Assembly: GCA_900317015.1 (NCBI GenBank)
Contig: ONFH01000205.1
Coordinates: 1 to 8,444, forward strand
Source of the DNA: an uncultured Erysipelotrichaceae bacterium
Lineage (GTDB): Bacteria; Bacillota_I; Bacilli_A; Erysipelotrichales; Coprobacillaceae
Direction: 5' to 3'
Length of the DNA: 8,444 nucleotides
This document shows, one piece after another, positions 1 to 5,294 of the stretch. The position numbers and the translations under genes are program-made. Position 1 is the first letter of the stretch; every line of letters begins with the position of its first letter. The notes under the pieces are model-generated. The model ran no database searches and was not told where the DNA came from. It saw only the letters and a list, made by a program, of their open reading frames with translations.

Positions 1-2
1 CT

Positions 3-98
3 GCTTTTATTATACTATTACTCAGTATTTTAATGGGTATTATTCATTTTGAGTCAGTTGCCAAACGAAACCAATTTCCTAATATATCAAAAGCATAA
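3..98 (+). CDS. C-terminal end of a possible membrane protein (partial, enters from left edge)
   Basis: A plus-strand frame is open from the window edge to a TAA at 96-98 and would encode 31 residues. They form a hydrophobic helix (AFIILLLSILMGII) followed by a polar, basic tail ending FPNISKA, a composition typical of the last transmembrane segment and cytoplasmic tail of a membrane protein. It converges on, and overlaps by about 20 bp, the truncated 3' end of the sulfate permease gene on the other strand. I do not recognise the family. The fragment is short, so it could be a chance frame in AT-rich DNA. In its favour, the minus-strand frames here carry several stops and do not continue the permease. 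Confidence 0.35.
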   Translation, partial: AFIILLLSILMGIIHFESVAKRNQFPNISKA

Positions 99-846
99 CT
101 AAGGCAATGCTTGTCGCACTGGAGTAATCAAATGACTGCAGATCACTCATGACTAAGATCGCCGTAATTTCTGTTTGATAAGGCTGATTGCCGGCGATAA
201 AGACGACCGCACCATATTCGCCGATGCCTCTTGCAAAGCTCATCGTGATCCCACTCACTAGTGCCGGCAGGACTTCGGGAACGATGACATGAAGAAATGT
301 ATATTTTGCATCGGCTCCTAACATTTCCGCTGCTTCTTCATAGGAGGAATCGACTTTTTCTAAGACCGGCTGCAAGGTTCTTACGACAAAGGGAAAACCG
401 ACAAACACTAAGGCGATGATCATCCCTAAGCGGGTATAAGCGATCTTGATACCAAAGTGAGCGGCAATCTTTCCAATAGGACCATGTAAGCTTGTCAAAT
501 ACGCTAATGAAATGCCAGCGACTGCTGTCGGTAAGGCAAAGGGCAATTCAATCACACTGTTGACAAAAGACTTCAAAGGAAAGTCATAACGAACTAATAC
601 CCAGGCGATGATGAAACCCATCACGCCATTAATCAGGGCTGCGATGAGGGCTGTTTCAATCGTGACAAGATAACTTGCAAGCACGCGAGGAGCGGTCACG
701 ATCGTGAAGAATTCACCAGGCTTGATCTTAGCGGTATAGATGACGATCGCACATAAAGGAAGTAAAACGATGAAACTCAACATGAGCATGGTCGTCGTCA
801 AACTGAAGCCAAAGCCAGGAATGACACGTTTATTCATAGATCTCAT
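79..846 (-). CDS. cysT: Sulfate ABC transporter permease CysT, C-terminally truncated
   Basis: Inner-membrane permease subunit of a sulfate/thiosulfate ABC importer. The ATG at 846 is chosen because AAGGAGGG at 854-861 sits 7 nt upstream; the frame extends further but without a better start. The product is 255 residues. Visible are an N-terminal transmembrane helix (about 16-37), further helices at about 65-85, 97-118, 140-158 and 190-215, and the permease EAA loop (EEAAEMLGADAKYTFLHVIVP region, about 170-190), the contact with the ATPase. The FARGIGEYGAVVFIAGN stretch (204-220) is characteristic of the CysT/CysW group. The start overlaps the end of the binding-protein gene by 17 nt, implying coupled translation. 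The protein stops at LVMLLIY, in the middle of what should be the last helix; homologues such as E. coli CysU (277 residues) continue roughly 20 residues further. No cysW or cysA follows within the 78 bp left. Function of the truncated protein is doubtful. Confidence 0.85.
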   Translation of the reverse strand: MRSMNKRVIPGFGFSLTTTMLMLSFIVLLPLCAIVIYTAKIKPGEFFTIVTAPRVLASYLVTIETALIAALINGVMGFIIAWVLVRYDFPLKSFVNSVIELPFALPTAVAGISLAYLTSLHGPIGKIAAHFGIKIAYTRLGMIIALVFVGFPFVVRTLQPVLEKVDSSYEEAAEMLGADAKYTFLHVIVPEVLPALVSGITMSFARGIGEYGAVVFIAGNQPYQTEITAILVMSDLQSFDYSSATSIALVMLLIY

Positions 847-1858
847 CAAAATACCCTCCTTCTGCAAAATGTATTTTTGTCGCTTTCGACCAGCCCCCAA
901 AATGGGCAATGGTCGTTAAATCTAAATTCGTCACAATCCATTTTTTAGAAATGGTCTTGATTTCATAAGAGGACGACTGTGACTTATAGGCTCTCTCCAC
1001 CGTCGTATTCACGGGTCGATAATAGTTTTGGGCAATGAGCTTCTGTGCTGATGGACTATAAAGATGACGAATATAAGCATCGGCAACTTTTTTGGTCCCC
1101 TTTTCTTTCACCACTTCATCCACTAAGGCAACAGTTGGCTGACATAAGAGACTTGCCTTAGGCATAATGATCTCATAGTCCCCAGGATTTTCTTCCATGC
1201 TTAAGTACGCTTCATTTTCCCAGGTGATCAGCACGTCCCCTTCGCCATTTTCACAAAAGGTCGTCGTTGACGCTCTTGACCCAGAATCAAGCACTAAGAC
1301 ATTGCCATAGAGAGCTTTCATTTTCGCTTTGATCTGGTACTTGGAATATCCAGCCTGTTCAAAACCATACCAGGCGGCTAAATAGTTCCATCTCGCCCCA
1401 CCGCTTGTTTTAGGATTAGGGGTGATCACGCCGATCCCTTTTTTGGTTAAATCATTCCAGTCATGAATCTTTTTAGGATTATGCTTTCTTACGAGAAAGA
1501 CGATCGTCGACGTATAAGGCGCTGATTGATCAGGATAATTGTGAATATAACCTGACTTGATGAGGCCACTTGTTTTTAATGTATCGACATCACTTTGGAC
1601 AGCTAAGCTCACCACATCGGCCTTTAAACCATTGTCGACTTCTAAGGCCTGCTTCCCGCTTCCTCCATGGGACTGAACGACATTCACTTTCTGGTGATAC
1701 GTCTTCTCATACCACTTAAAAAACTGAGTGTTGTATGTGTTGTACAATTCACGGGTCGGATCATAGGAGACATTCGTGATGGAAAGAGTTTGATCCCCAC
1801 AGCCGCTGATACTTACACCAACAATTGCTATTACTAAAATCATTTTTAAGAATCGCAT
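830..1858 (-). CDS. sbp: Sulfate-binding lipoprotein of a sulfate ABC transporter
   Basis: Extracellular, membrane-anchored receptor that delivers sulfate (or thiosulfate) to the ABC permease encoded next. The 342-residue product starts with a short basic-hydrophobic signal (MRFLKMILVIAIVGV) and a lipobox ISGC with the lipidated Cys at 20, as in Gram-positive binding proteins. Family hallmarks are visible in order: NVSYDPTRELY (29-39), QSHGGSGKQA (62-71), ADVVSLAVQSDV (80-91), NPKTSGGARWNYLAAW (148-163, the second Sbp signature), and a C-terminal domain ending GGWSKATKIHFAEGGYFDEIYE. Length is normal for the family and no break is seen. The ATG at 1858 is preceded by AGAGGTGG at 4 nt spacing. 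It is first of a two-gene unit with cysT and has its own candidate promoter. Sbp versus CysP (sulfate versus thiosulfate preference) cannot be told from sequence alone. Confidence 0.92.
   Translation of the reverse strand: MRFLKMILVIAIVGVSISGCGDQTLSITNVSYDPTRELYNTYNTQFFKWYEKTYHQKVNVVQSHGGSGKQALEVDNGLKADVVSLAVQSDVDTLKTSGLIKSGYIHNYPDQSAPYTSTIVFLVRKHNPKKIHDWNDLTKKGIGVITPNPKTSGGARWNYLAAWYGFEQAGYSKYQIKAKMKALYGNVLVLDSGSRASTTTFCENGEGDVLITWENEAYLSMEENPGDYEIIMPKASLLCQPTVALVDEVVKEKGTKKVADAYIRHLYSPSAQKLIAQNYYRPVNTTVERAYKSQSSSYEIKTISKKWIVTNLDLTTIAHFGGWSKATKIHFAEGGYFDEIYE
854..861 (-). promoter_or_regulatory. Ribosome binding site of cysT inside the sbp coding region
   Basis: AAGGAGGG, read on the minus strand, lies 7 nt before the ATG at 846 and inside the last codons of the sulfate-binding protein gene. 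It decides the start of cysT: the next ATG, at 837, would be 16 nt away. Its position inside the upstream gene fits translational coupling of the pair. Confidence 0.75.
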
Positions 1859-1900
1859 CTTTCCACCTCTTTCCTATATTCCTACTGTTTTGTTGCGTTT

Positions 1901-1909
1901 ATGATACCA
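1901..1909 (-). promoter_or_regulatory. Candidate extended -10 promoter of sbp-cysT
   Basis: On the minus strand the sequence TGGTATCAT gives an extended -10 (TG, one base, TATCAT at 1901-1906) about 43 nt upstream of the sbp ATG. The hexamer at the correct -35 distance (1924-1929, AACACG) is a poor match, so an activator may be needed. The call rests on one good element only. Confidence 0.45.
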
Positions 1910-1923
1910 TAAATAGAAAAAAC

Positions 1924-1955
1924 CGTGTTCTATGGAAAAAAGAGAGCACGTTCTA
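1924..1955 (-). repeat. Tandem 9-mers TAGAAC(AC/GT)G upstream of sbp, possible regulator site
   Basis: Read on the minus strand, TAGAACGTG (1947-1955) and TAGAACACG (1924-1932) share 7 of 9 bases and lie 23 bp apart, close to two helical turns. The downstream copy covers the weak -35 position of the candidate sbp promoter, where an activator of sulfur genes would be expected to bind. The regulator is unknown and the similarity may be chance. Confidence 0.3.
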
Positions 1956-1999
1956 AAATATTTTTATAGCTATTGCTGGTGATGATGAAAAAAGGCCAG

Positions 2000-2029
2000 A
2001 AAAAAAGACCTGAGGATCAACCTCAAGTC
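2000..2029 (-). terminator. Rho-independent terminator of the flavoprotein reductase gene
   Basis: On the minus strand a 9-bp stem GACTTGAGG / CCTCAGGTC (one G-T pair) with loop TTGAT is followed directly by seven T. It begins 12 nt after the reductase stop codon and separates that gene from sbp-cysT, which therefore needs its own promoter. Confidence 0.9.
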
Positions 2030-2040
2030 TTCAATTTGAA

Positions 2041-3393
2041 TTATGCACGTTTTAACAATGGTTTTAACGCAAAGACAACTTGATATGTCTGTGTTGGGAA
2101 GGCAAAAATCATAGATGAAAGATCTAAAGCCGTCATCTTCTTATTAATCATTAATGTTAAAAAGTCTGTAACCATAGCAGCCTCATCACTGATGAGTGCT
2201 GCTCCGGCAAGGTAACCTTCCTTGTCTAAGATAAATGTGTAATCAGCCTCTGTTTCACGATTGTTGACCCATTCATTCATTTGACCAAATGGATATCTAA
2301 CAACTTTATAGTCATCTGGATGCGCTTCAGCTTCTTCCACACTCACACCAACCTGGGCAATACGAGGTAATGTGAAGACCATATTAGGGATGGCTGGATA
2401 AACGATTGGGGCGTTGCTTACGCCTAAGATCTGGTATGCAATATAGTTTGATTCGAATTCAGCTGTTGGTGTTAACTTAGGAATCTTCTTATCAACGACA
2501 TCACCGCTGGCATAAATGTTTTCAACGGATGTCTGCATATGCTCATTAACTTCAATACCACGTTTAGAAGCTTTAATGCCTAAGTTTTCTAAGCCGATAT
2601 TTTCAACATTGGCAACACGACCTGTTCCTTCGACAACATAATCGGCTTGATAAGCACCCTTGCTTGTATGAACAACTAAAGCATCACCATCTTTCGTGAC
2701 TTTTTCAAGACCTTCACCAAAGTGGAATTCAGCACCCATGCCTTCCATCTTCTTGATCAGCATGTCGACATAAGCTTTAGGATACTGAGCTAAGGCTCTT
2801 GGAGCAAAGTCGATCACAGTGACTTTCTTACCTAAGGCTAAAGCCATTGAAGCAAATTCCATAGAAATAATACCAGCCCCGACAAAGACGATCGAATCAG
2901 GCATTTCATCTAAATCTAAGAAGTCCTTAGAATGATGCATCAATTCTTTTCCTTCTACATTTAACTCTGCATCTCTAGCACCAGTCCCGATGACGATATA
3001 TTCAGCTGTTAAGCTCTTTCCATCAACATCGACCGTATGGGCATCTTTTAAAGAGCCATGACCTTTAATGACTTCAATACCATATTTGGCAAAAGCCTGT
3101 CCCAATAATGGATCTAAGGCACCAATTAACTTTTTCTTATAAGCCATTAAGCCTTTCCAGTTGATGTCAGGTCTCTTCATGCCTAAATCTTCATAACGCG
3201 CAAAGCCTTCCTGATATTCAAAAGGTCCATCCAATAAGATTTTCGCATCACAGCCATAGTTTGTACATGTGCCGCCATTCTTATCTTCTTCGATCATAGC
3301 GACTTTCTTACCTGCCATCTTTAAAGCGATCGCACCATGGTTGCAGGCATGACCGCTTCCTAAGAATAATACATCATAATCAAAATTGCTCAT
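2041..3393 (-). CDS. FAD-dependent pyridine nucleotide-disulfide oxidoreductase (Lpd/glutathione reductase-like)
   Basis: Cytoplasmic flavoprotein of the class I disulfide reductase family (dihydrolipoyl dehydrogenase, glutathione and mercuric reductase). The ATG at 3393 has AGGAGG at 3399-3404, 5 nt upstream; a TTG at 3429 in the same frame is rejected because it lacks such a site and lies inside a dyad. The 450 residues show the FAD-binding GSGHACNHGA (12-21), the redox-active pair GGTCTNYGC (Cys43, Cys48), the second nucleotide-binding GAGIISME (172-179) followed by an acidic VID (Asp195, suggesting NAD over NADP), the FAD-contacting YASGDV (294-299) and a dimerisation domain. The usual catalytic HPT...E of the C-terminus reads FPTQT (432-436), so the proton-relay His is absent, and the usual PS after the second Cys reads DA. 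It is therefore unlikely to be a classical lipoamide dehydrogenase, and no 2-oxoacid dehydrogenase genes are adjacent. It is monocistronic, with its own promoter and terminator. Substrate unknown. Confidence 0.85.
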   Translation of the reverse strand: MSNFDYDVLFLGSGHACNHGAIALKMAGKKVAMIEEDKNGGTCTNYGCDAKILLDGPFEYQEGFARYEDLGMKRPDINWKGLMAYKKKLIGALDPLLGQAFAKYGIEVIKGHGSLKDAHTVDVDGKSLTAEYIVIGTGARDAELNVEGKELMHHSKDFLDLDEMPDSIVFVGAGIISMEFASMALALGKKVTVIDFAPRALAQYPKAYVDMLIKKMEGMGAEFHFGEGLEKVTKDGDALVVHTSKGAYQADYVVEGTGRVANVENIGLENLGIKASKRGIEVNEHMQTSVENIYASGDVVDKKIPKLTPTAEFESNYIAYQILGVSNAPIVYPAIPNMVFTLPRIAQVGVSVEEAEAHPDDYKVVRYPFGQMNEWVNNRETEADYTFILDKEGYLAGAALISDEAAMVTDFLTLMINKKMTALDLSSMIFAFPTQTYQVVFALKPLLKRA

Positions 3394-3415
3394 TGTTTCC
3401 TCCTGCCTTTCTTTA

Positions 3416-3433
3416 TTAATTGTGTGCAATTAA
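3416..3433. promoter_or_regulatory. Perfect dyad in the reductase leader, candidate operator
   Basis: TTAATTGTGTGCAATTAA has perfect 7-bp arms (TTAATTG / CAATTAA) around a 4-bp centre. It lies just downstream of the predicted transcription start (about 3440) and upstream of the ribosome site of the reductase gene, the place for a repressor. Arm length and 4-bp spacing resemble Crp/Fnr-type half-site geometry, but the half-site itself does not match a site I can name. Confidence 0.5.
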
Positions 3434-3446
3434 ATTTTACATAACC

Positions 3447-3475
3447 ATTATAGCAACTTCATTTTCTCTTTTCAA
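3447..3475 (-). promoter_or_regulatory. Sigma-A type promoter of the reductase gene
   Basis: On the minus strand TTGAAA (3470-3475), a 17-bp spacer and a perfect TATAAT (3447-3452) point at the reductase gene, with a start expected near 3440 and a leader of about 47 nt containing the dyad at 3416-3433. Confidence 0.85.
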
Positions 3476-3572
3476 TCAAAACACTTTAATATTGTCAAAA
3501 TACTCTCTTCTTTATTATAAGAGACTTTGACTCGATCATGAGAAAAACAGGAGGTCTTGAAAAAATTTATTT

Positions 3573-3608
3573 AAAAAAAACGATATGACCAAAGATATGA
3601 TCATATCG
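3573..3608 (-). terminator. Terminator, probably the original hemB terminator
   Basis: On the minus strand CGATATGA ... TCATATCG forms an 8-bp stem around a 12-nt loop and is followed by eight T. An alternative pairing uses the internal palindrome GATATGATCATATC. It begins 9 nt after the stop codon of the hemB-tail remnant, so it most likely ended the hemB transcript before the cassette was inserted. It now probably ends the toxin-antitoxin transcript, which has no obvious terminator of its own. Confidence 0.85.
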
Positions 3609-3617
3609 CTCCCATTT

Positions 3618-3714
3618 TTATTTATCTTCTTCTTTTAACCACTTTGCCACATCAAGTGCATGATAGGTAATAATGATTGATGCACCGGCACGTTTAAAGG
3701 CATACTTATTTCCA
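3618..3714 (-). pseudogene. Remnant duplicate of the hemB 3' end
   Basis: In the HemB frame this stretch reads NKYAFKRAGASIIITYHA, then LDVAKWLKEEDK and a TAA at 3618-3620. It repeats the last 28 or so residues of the HemB encoded at 5295-6263, with two extra residues at the end. DNA identity is 78 of 79 over 3627-3705; the single change (3642) is a synonymous Lys codon. Leftward it continues into a good terminator, as a real gene end would. Rightward similarity fades over about 9 bases (ATGGAAA is still recognisable) and is lost in cassette DNA. There is no start codon or ribosome site, so it is not expressed as a gene. I read it as the displaced native tail of hemB. Confidence 0.9.
3627..3705 (-). 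repeat. Direct repeat, left copy (hemB tail; putative attachment site)
   Basis: A 79-bp segment matching 5298-5376 with one mismatch (position 3642, C versus T at 5313). Both copies are in the same orientation and bracket the toxin-antitoxin cassette; the repeat-to-repeat period is 1671 bp. Confidence 0.95.
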
Positions 3715-3763
3715 TCTCAATGTACTTTTATGCATGGCATAACTTAATAATCAATCCTATTTA

Positions 3764-4816
3764 CTACTCACTTGAAATTTCATAATGCTCTTTGAGATCG
3801 TTTAACCTATTGTATGGAATGTAACCATCTTTTTGTAACCTTCCGACCACGATGCCTGGTGCAATATTGATTTTTTTTGCAAAGGCAGAAATGCCTGAAC
3901 GAGAAAAGTTATTCGTTGCTTTAAACTCATTATAATCCTCTTTAGATATAAGCATATCTCTCGCCCACTCATCAGCAGCCTGTTCATCGTCTTGTGTGGT
4001 GCCCTCTGCTTTTCCAATATGGCCAAGAACAATATGACCTAATTCATGAAATAAACTAAACCAGAATTTATCTGCATCCTTTCCTCTTGCAGTTAAACCA
4101 ACAACAATCTTTTTTCCATCCATAAAAGAAGCACCATGTAAGAAGGATCCTTTAAGATGTGGCAAAAAAATCAGAGCAACTCCACATTCTGAAAGGAGAT
4201 TTTTCATATCAAGGCAAAAATCTTCAGGCTTTAAAACAGTCATCGCTCTAATCTTAGGTACGATTTCAATTAATTTTCTTACACTAATAGTTTTCGTTTC
4301 GACTTCACGTGCCTTGATTTTTGCTTCCTGTACCCATGCCAGTAAAGCCAAGTCACCTTTATCTGAAACCGAAAGTCTTCTACAAGCAATCTTTGTAATG
4401 TTTCTATTTTCTAACAAGGATAAATCGACAACACCAAAATACTTTCTTAAATTTAAAACCTTTTCTTTAATATTTCTTGTCTTTTCAATCCATCCCAATT
4501 TTGCCATTTCACTATACGGGAATTCACGTGCTAATTTTTCATCAGCCTCCATAGTATTCTCAGCATTCACTTTCACAAGTTCTTCACGATAAAGAGCTTC
4601 TAAATTACTCCAGAAACTTGCGGGAACTCCTAAAACAGTTTCTAACTTTACTGCCACCTCAGGAGTTAACTGAACTTCGCCATTAATCAATCTACTAATA
4701 TGTTTTTCCGACAAACCCATTCTAGCCGCAAATTCTTTCTGACTCATTCCCATGTTTTCAAGTCTCTCCTTAATAGATACACCTGGTGGGACTGCAATAA
4801 AACTACGACTCCTCAT
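3764..4816 (-). CDS. higA: HigA-like antitoxin: XRE helix-turn-helix fused to an ImmA/IrrE metallopeptidase-like domain
   Basis: Likely the antitoxin and autorepressor of the type II module whose toxin lies just upstream (25-nt gap). The ATG at 4816 has AAGGAG at 4825-4830, 8 nt away. The 350 residues begin with PPGVSIKERLENMGMSQKEF, the usual opening of HigA-type XRE repressors, and the helix-turn-helix runs to about residue 70 (MSQKEFAARMGLSEKHISRL at 24-43 holds the two DNA-contact helices). A charged linker leads to a second domain with HELGH (257-261) and a downstream EQAAD/WARDML (278-289), the HEXXH zinc signature and third ligand region of ImmA/IrrE (M78-like) proteins. HigA antitoxins are often only about 100 residues; this long form is known, but what the peptidase-like part does (self-cleavage, regulation, toxin contact) is not established here. 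The paired operators upstream of the toxin are its probable targets. Codons are AT-richer than in the hem genes. Confidence 0.85.
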   Translation of the reverse strand: MRSRSFIAVPPGVSIKERLENMGMSQKEFAARMGLSEKHISRLINGEVQLTPEVAVKLETVLGVPASFWSNLEALYREELVKVNAENTMEADEKLAREFPYSEMAKLGWIEKTRNIKEKVLNLRKYFGVVDLSLLENRNITKIACRRLSVSDKGDLALLAWVQEAKIKAREVETKTISVRKLIEIVPKIRAMTVLKPEDFCLDMKNLLSECGVALIFLPHLKGSFLHGASFMDGKKIVVGLTARGKDADKFWFSLFHELGHIVLGHIGKAEGTTQDDEQAADEWARDMLISKEDYNEFKATNNFSRSGISAFAKKINIAPGIVVGRLQKDGYIPYNRLNDLKEHYEISSE

Positions 4817-4841
4817 AATCCTTACTCCTTCTTTCTTCTTT

Positions 4842-5135
4842 TTAATGATAATCTACAATTTCAATAATTTGAACTTGAATTTCTCGACCTAATTTTTTAA
4901 AGACAAGCCGATACGGCTGTACTAAGTCCATCGCATATTGGCCTTTTCTATCACCTGTTAATGAATGACATCTACCAAATCCATATTGAATCATGAATTC
5001 TACAGATGGTGCTGATTTAATCTGAAAAATTCTTAATTTAATTTTTTCAGACATTTCACTACCATATTTTTTATCGGATACTTTAGGATCCGTACAAACT
5101 TTTTGAAGCTTCTTATTTTTGTAGGTAATTTCCAA
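4842..5135 (-). CDS. higB: HigB/RelE-ParE family toxin
   Basis: Small basic toxin of the plasmid-maintenance killer (HigB) group in the RelE/ParE fold; relatives are ribosome-dependent mRNA endonucleases. From a TTG start at 5135 the product is 97 residues: MEITYKNKKLQKVCTD opens like typical family members, then YGFGRCHSLTGDRKGQYAMD (51-70) and PYRLVF (74-79), the most conserved family block, and the ending IIEIVDYH. The TTG is preferred because GAGGTGAT (5140-5147), a near-perfect complement of the 16S rRNA tail, lies just upstream; the in-frame ATG at 5153 (six residues longer) has its nearest purine block, GGAGAGG, 12 nt away inside the operator. The toxin gene precedes its antitoxin, the higBA order. 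Exact target cannot be read from sequence. Confidence 0.85.
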   Translation of the reverse strand: MEITYKNKKLQKVCTDPKVSDKKYGSEMSEKIKLRIFQIKSAPSVEFMIQYGFGRCHSLTGDRKGQYAMDLVQPYRLVFKKLGREIQVQIIEIVDYH

Positions 5136-5160
5136 AAGTATCACCTCTGTCATAATCGAA

Positions 5161-5179
5161 ATTTACCTCTCCGGTAAAT
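5161..5179. promoter_or_regulatory. Operator 1 of the toxin-antitoxin promoter
   Basis: ATTTACCTCTCCGGTAAAT has perfect 7-bp arms (ATTTACC / GGTAAAT) around 5 bases. It covers the predicted transcription start, immediately downstream of the -10. A near-identical site lies at 5216-5234, making this pair the likely binding sites of the HigA-like repressor. Confidence 0.75.
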
Positions 5180-5181
5180 AT

Positions 5182-5209
5182 ATAATAGCACATCCATGAA
5201 TAAAATCAA
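5182..5209 (-). promoter_or_regulatory. Promoter of the toxin-antitoxin operon
   Basis: On the minus strand TTGATT (5204-5209), a 16-bp spacer and TATTAT (5182-5187) point at the toxin gene, with a start near 5175. Operators lie directly on both sides of it. Confidence 0.75.
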
Positions 5210-5215
5210 TGATAA

Positions 5216-5234
5216 ATTAACCTCTGAGGTAAAT
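5216..5234. promoter_or_regulatory. Operator 2 of the toxin-antitoxin promoter
   Basis: ATTAACCTCTGAGGTAAAT matches operator 1 at 16 of 19 positions, with 7-bp arms (one mismatch) and a 5-bp centre. It lies just upstream of the -35. The two sites are 55 bp apart, so both can flank RNA polymerase and support cooperative or looped repression. Confidence 0.7.
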
Positions 5235-5261
5235 ATTGTAGTGATCAATATGAAGGCACTT

Positions 5262-5287
5262 AAAAAGGTGAAGACGCATCTCCACCT
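5262..5287 (-). terminator. Terminator downstream of the regenerated hemB
   Basis: On the minus strand AGGTGGAGA / TCTTCACCT forms a 9-bp stem (one G-T pair) with a TGCG tetraloop, followed by a run of T. It starts 7 nt after the hemB TAG. It ends the hem operon transcript before the toxin-antitoxin promoter, so cassette insertion neither leaves hemB unterminated nor drives the toxin from the hem promoter. Confidence 0.85.
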
Positions 5288-5294
5288 ATATTGA

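Larger units (their letters stand above)
3394..3763. other. Intergenic region between the reductase and the antitoxin gene
   Basis: These 370 bases hold, from left to right, the reductase leader with its dyad, its promoter, an AT-rich stretch at 3476-3572 in which I see no gene, a strong terminator hairpin, a remnant copy of the hemB 3' end, and about 50 bases of the cassette after the antitoxin stop. No tRNA or conserved small RNA was recognised. Confidence 0.6.

Noticed and set aside
3477..3520. TTGACA- and TTGTCA-like hexamers in the AT-rich gap
   Set aside because: The minus-strand TTGACA has no -10 at the right distance. The plus-strand pair points at no plus-strand gene.
3504..3524. 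Inverted repeat TCTCTT / AAGAGA with a TATAAT-like sequence in its loop
   Set aside because: Weak stem, no T run, no usable -35 at the right distance and no gene it would serve.
3728..3742. Dyad TTATGC-ATG-GCATAA after the antitoxin stop
   Set aside because: Short arms and no T run, so not a terminator. It lies near the cassette edge and could be a recombinase site, but nothing equivalent was found at the other junction.
3802..4032. Minus-strand frame of 76 codons inside the antitoxin gene
   Set aside because: It is a shifted frame of the HigA-like gene and lies over its conserved HELGH region; no ribosome site or recognisable family.
4314..4592. Plus-strand frame of 92 codons opposite the antitoxin gene
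   Set aside because: Antisense shadow of a well-supported gene, low-complexity composition, no ribosome site.
5245..5294. Inverted TCAATAT / ATATTGA around the terminator after hemB
   Set aside because: Seven AT-rich bases 36 bp apart are expected by chance; not enough to call transposon ends or integrase arm sites.
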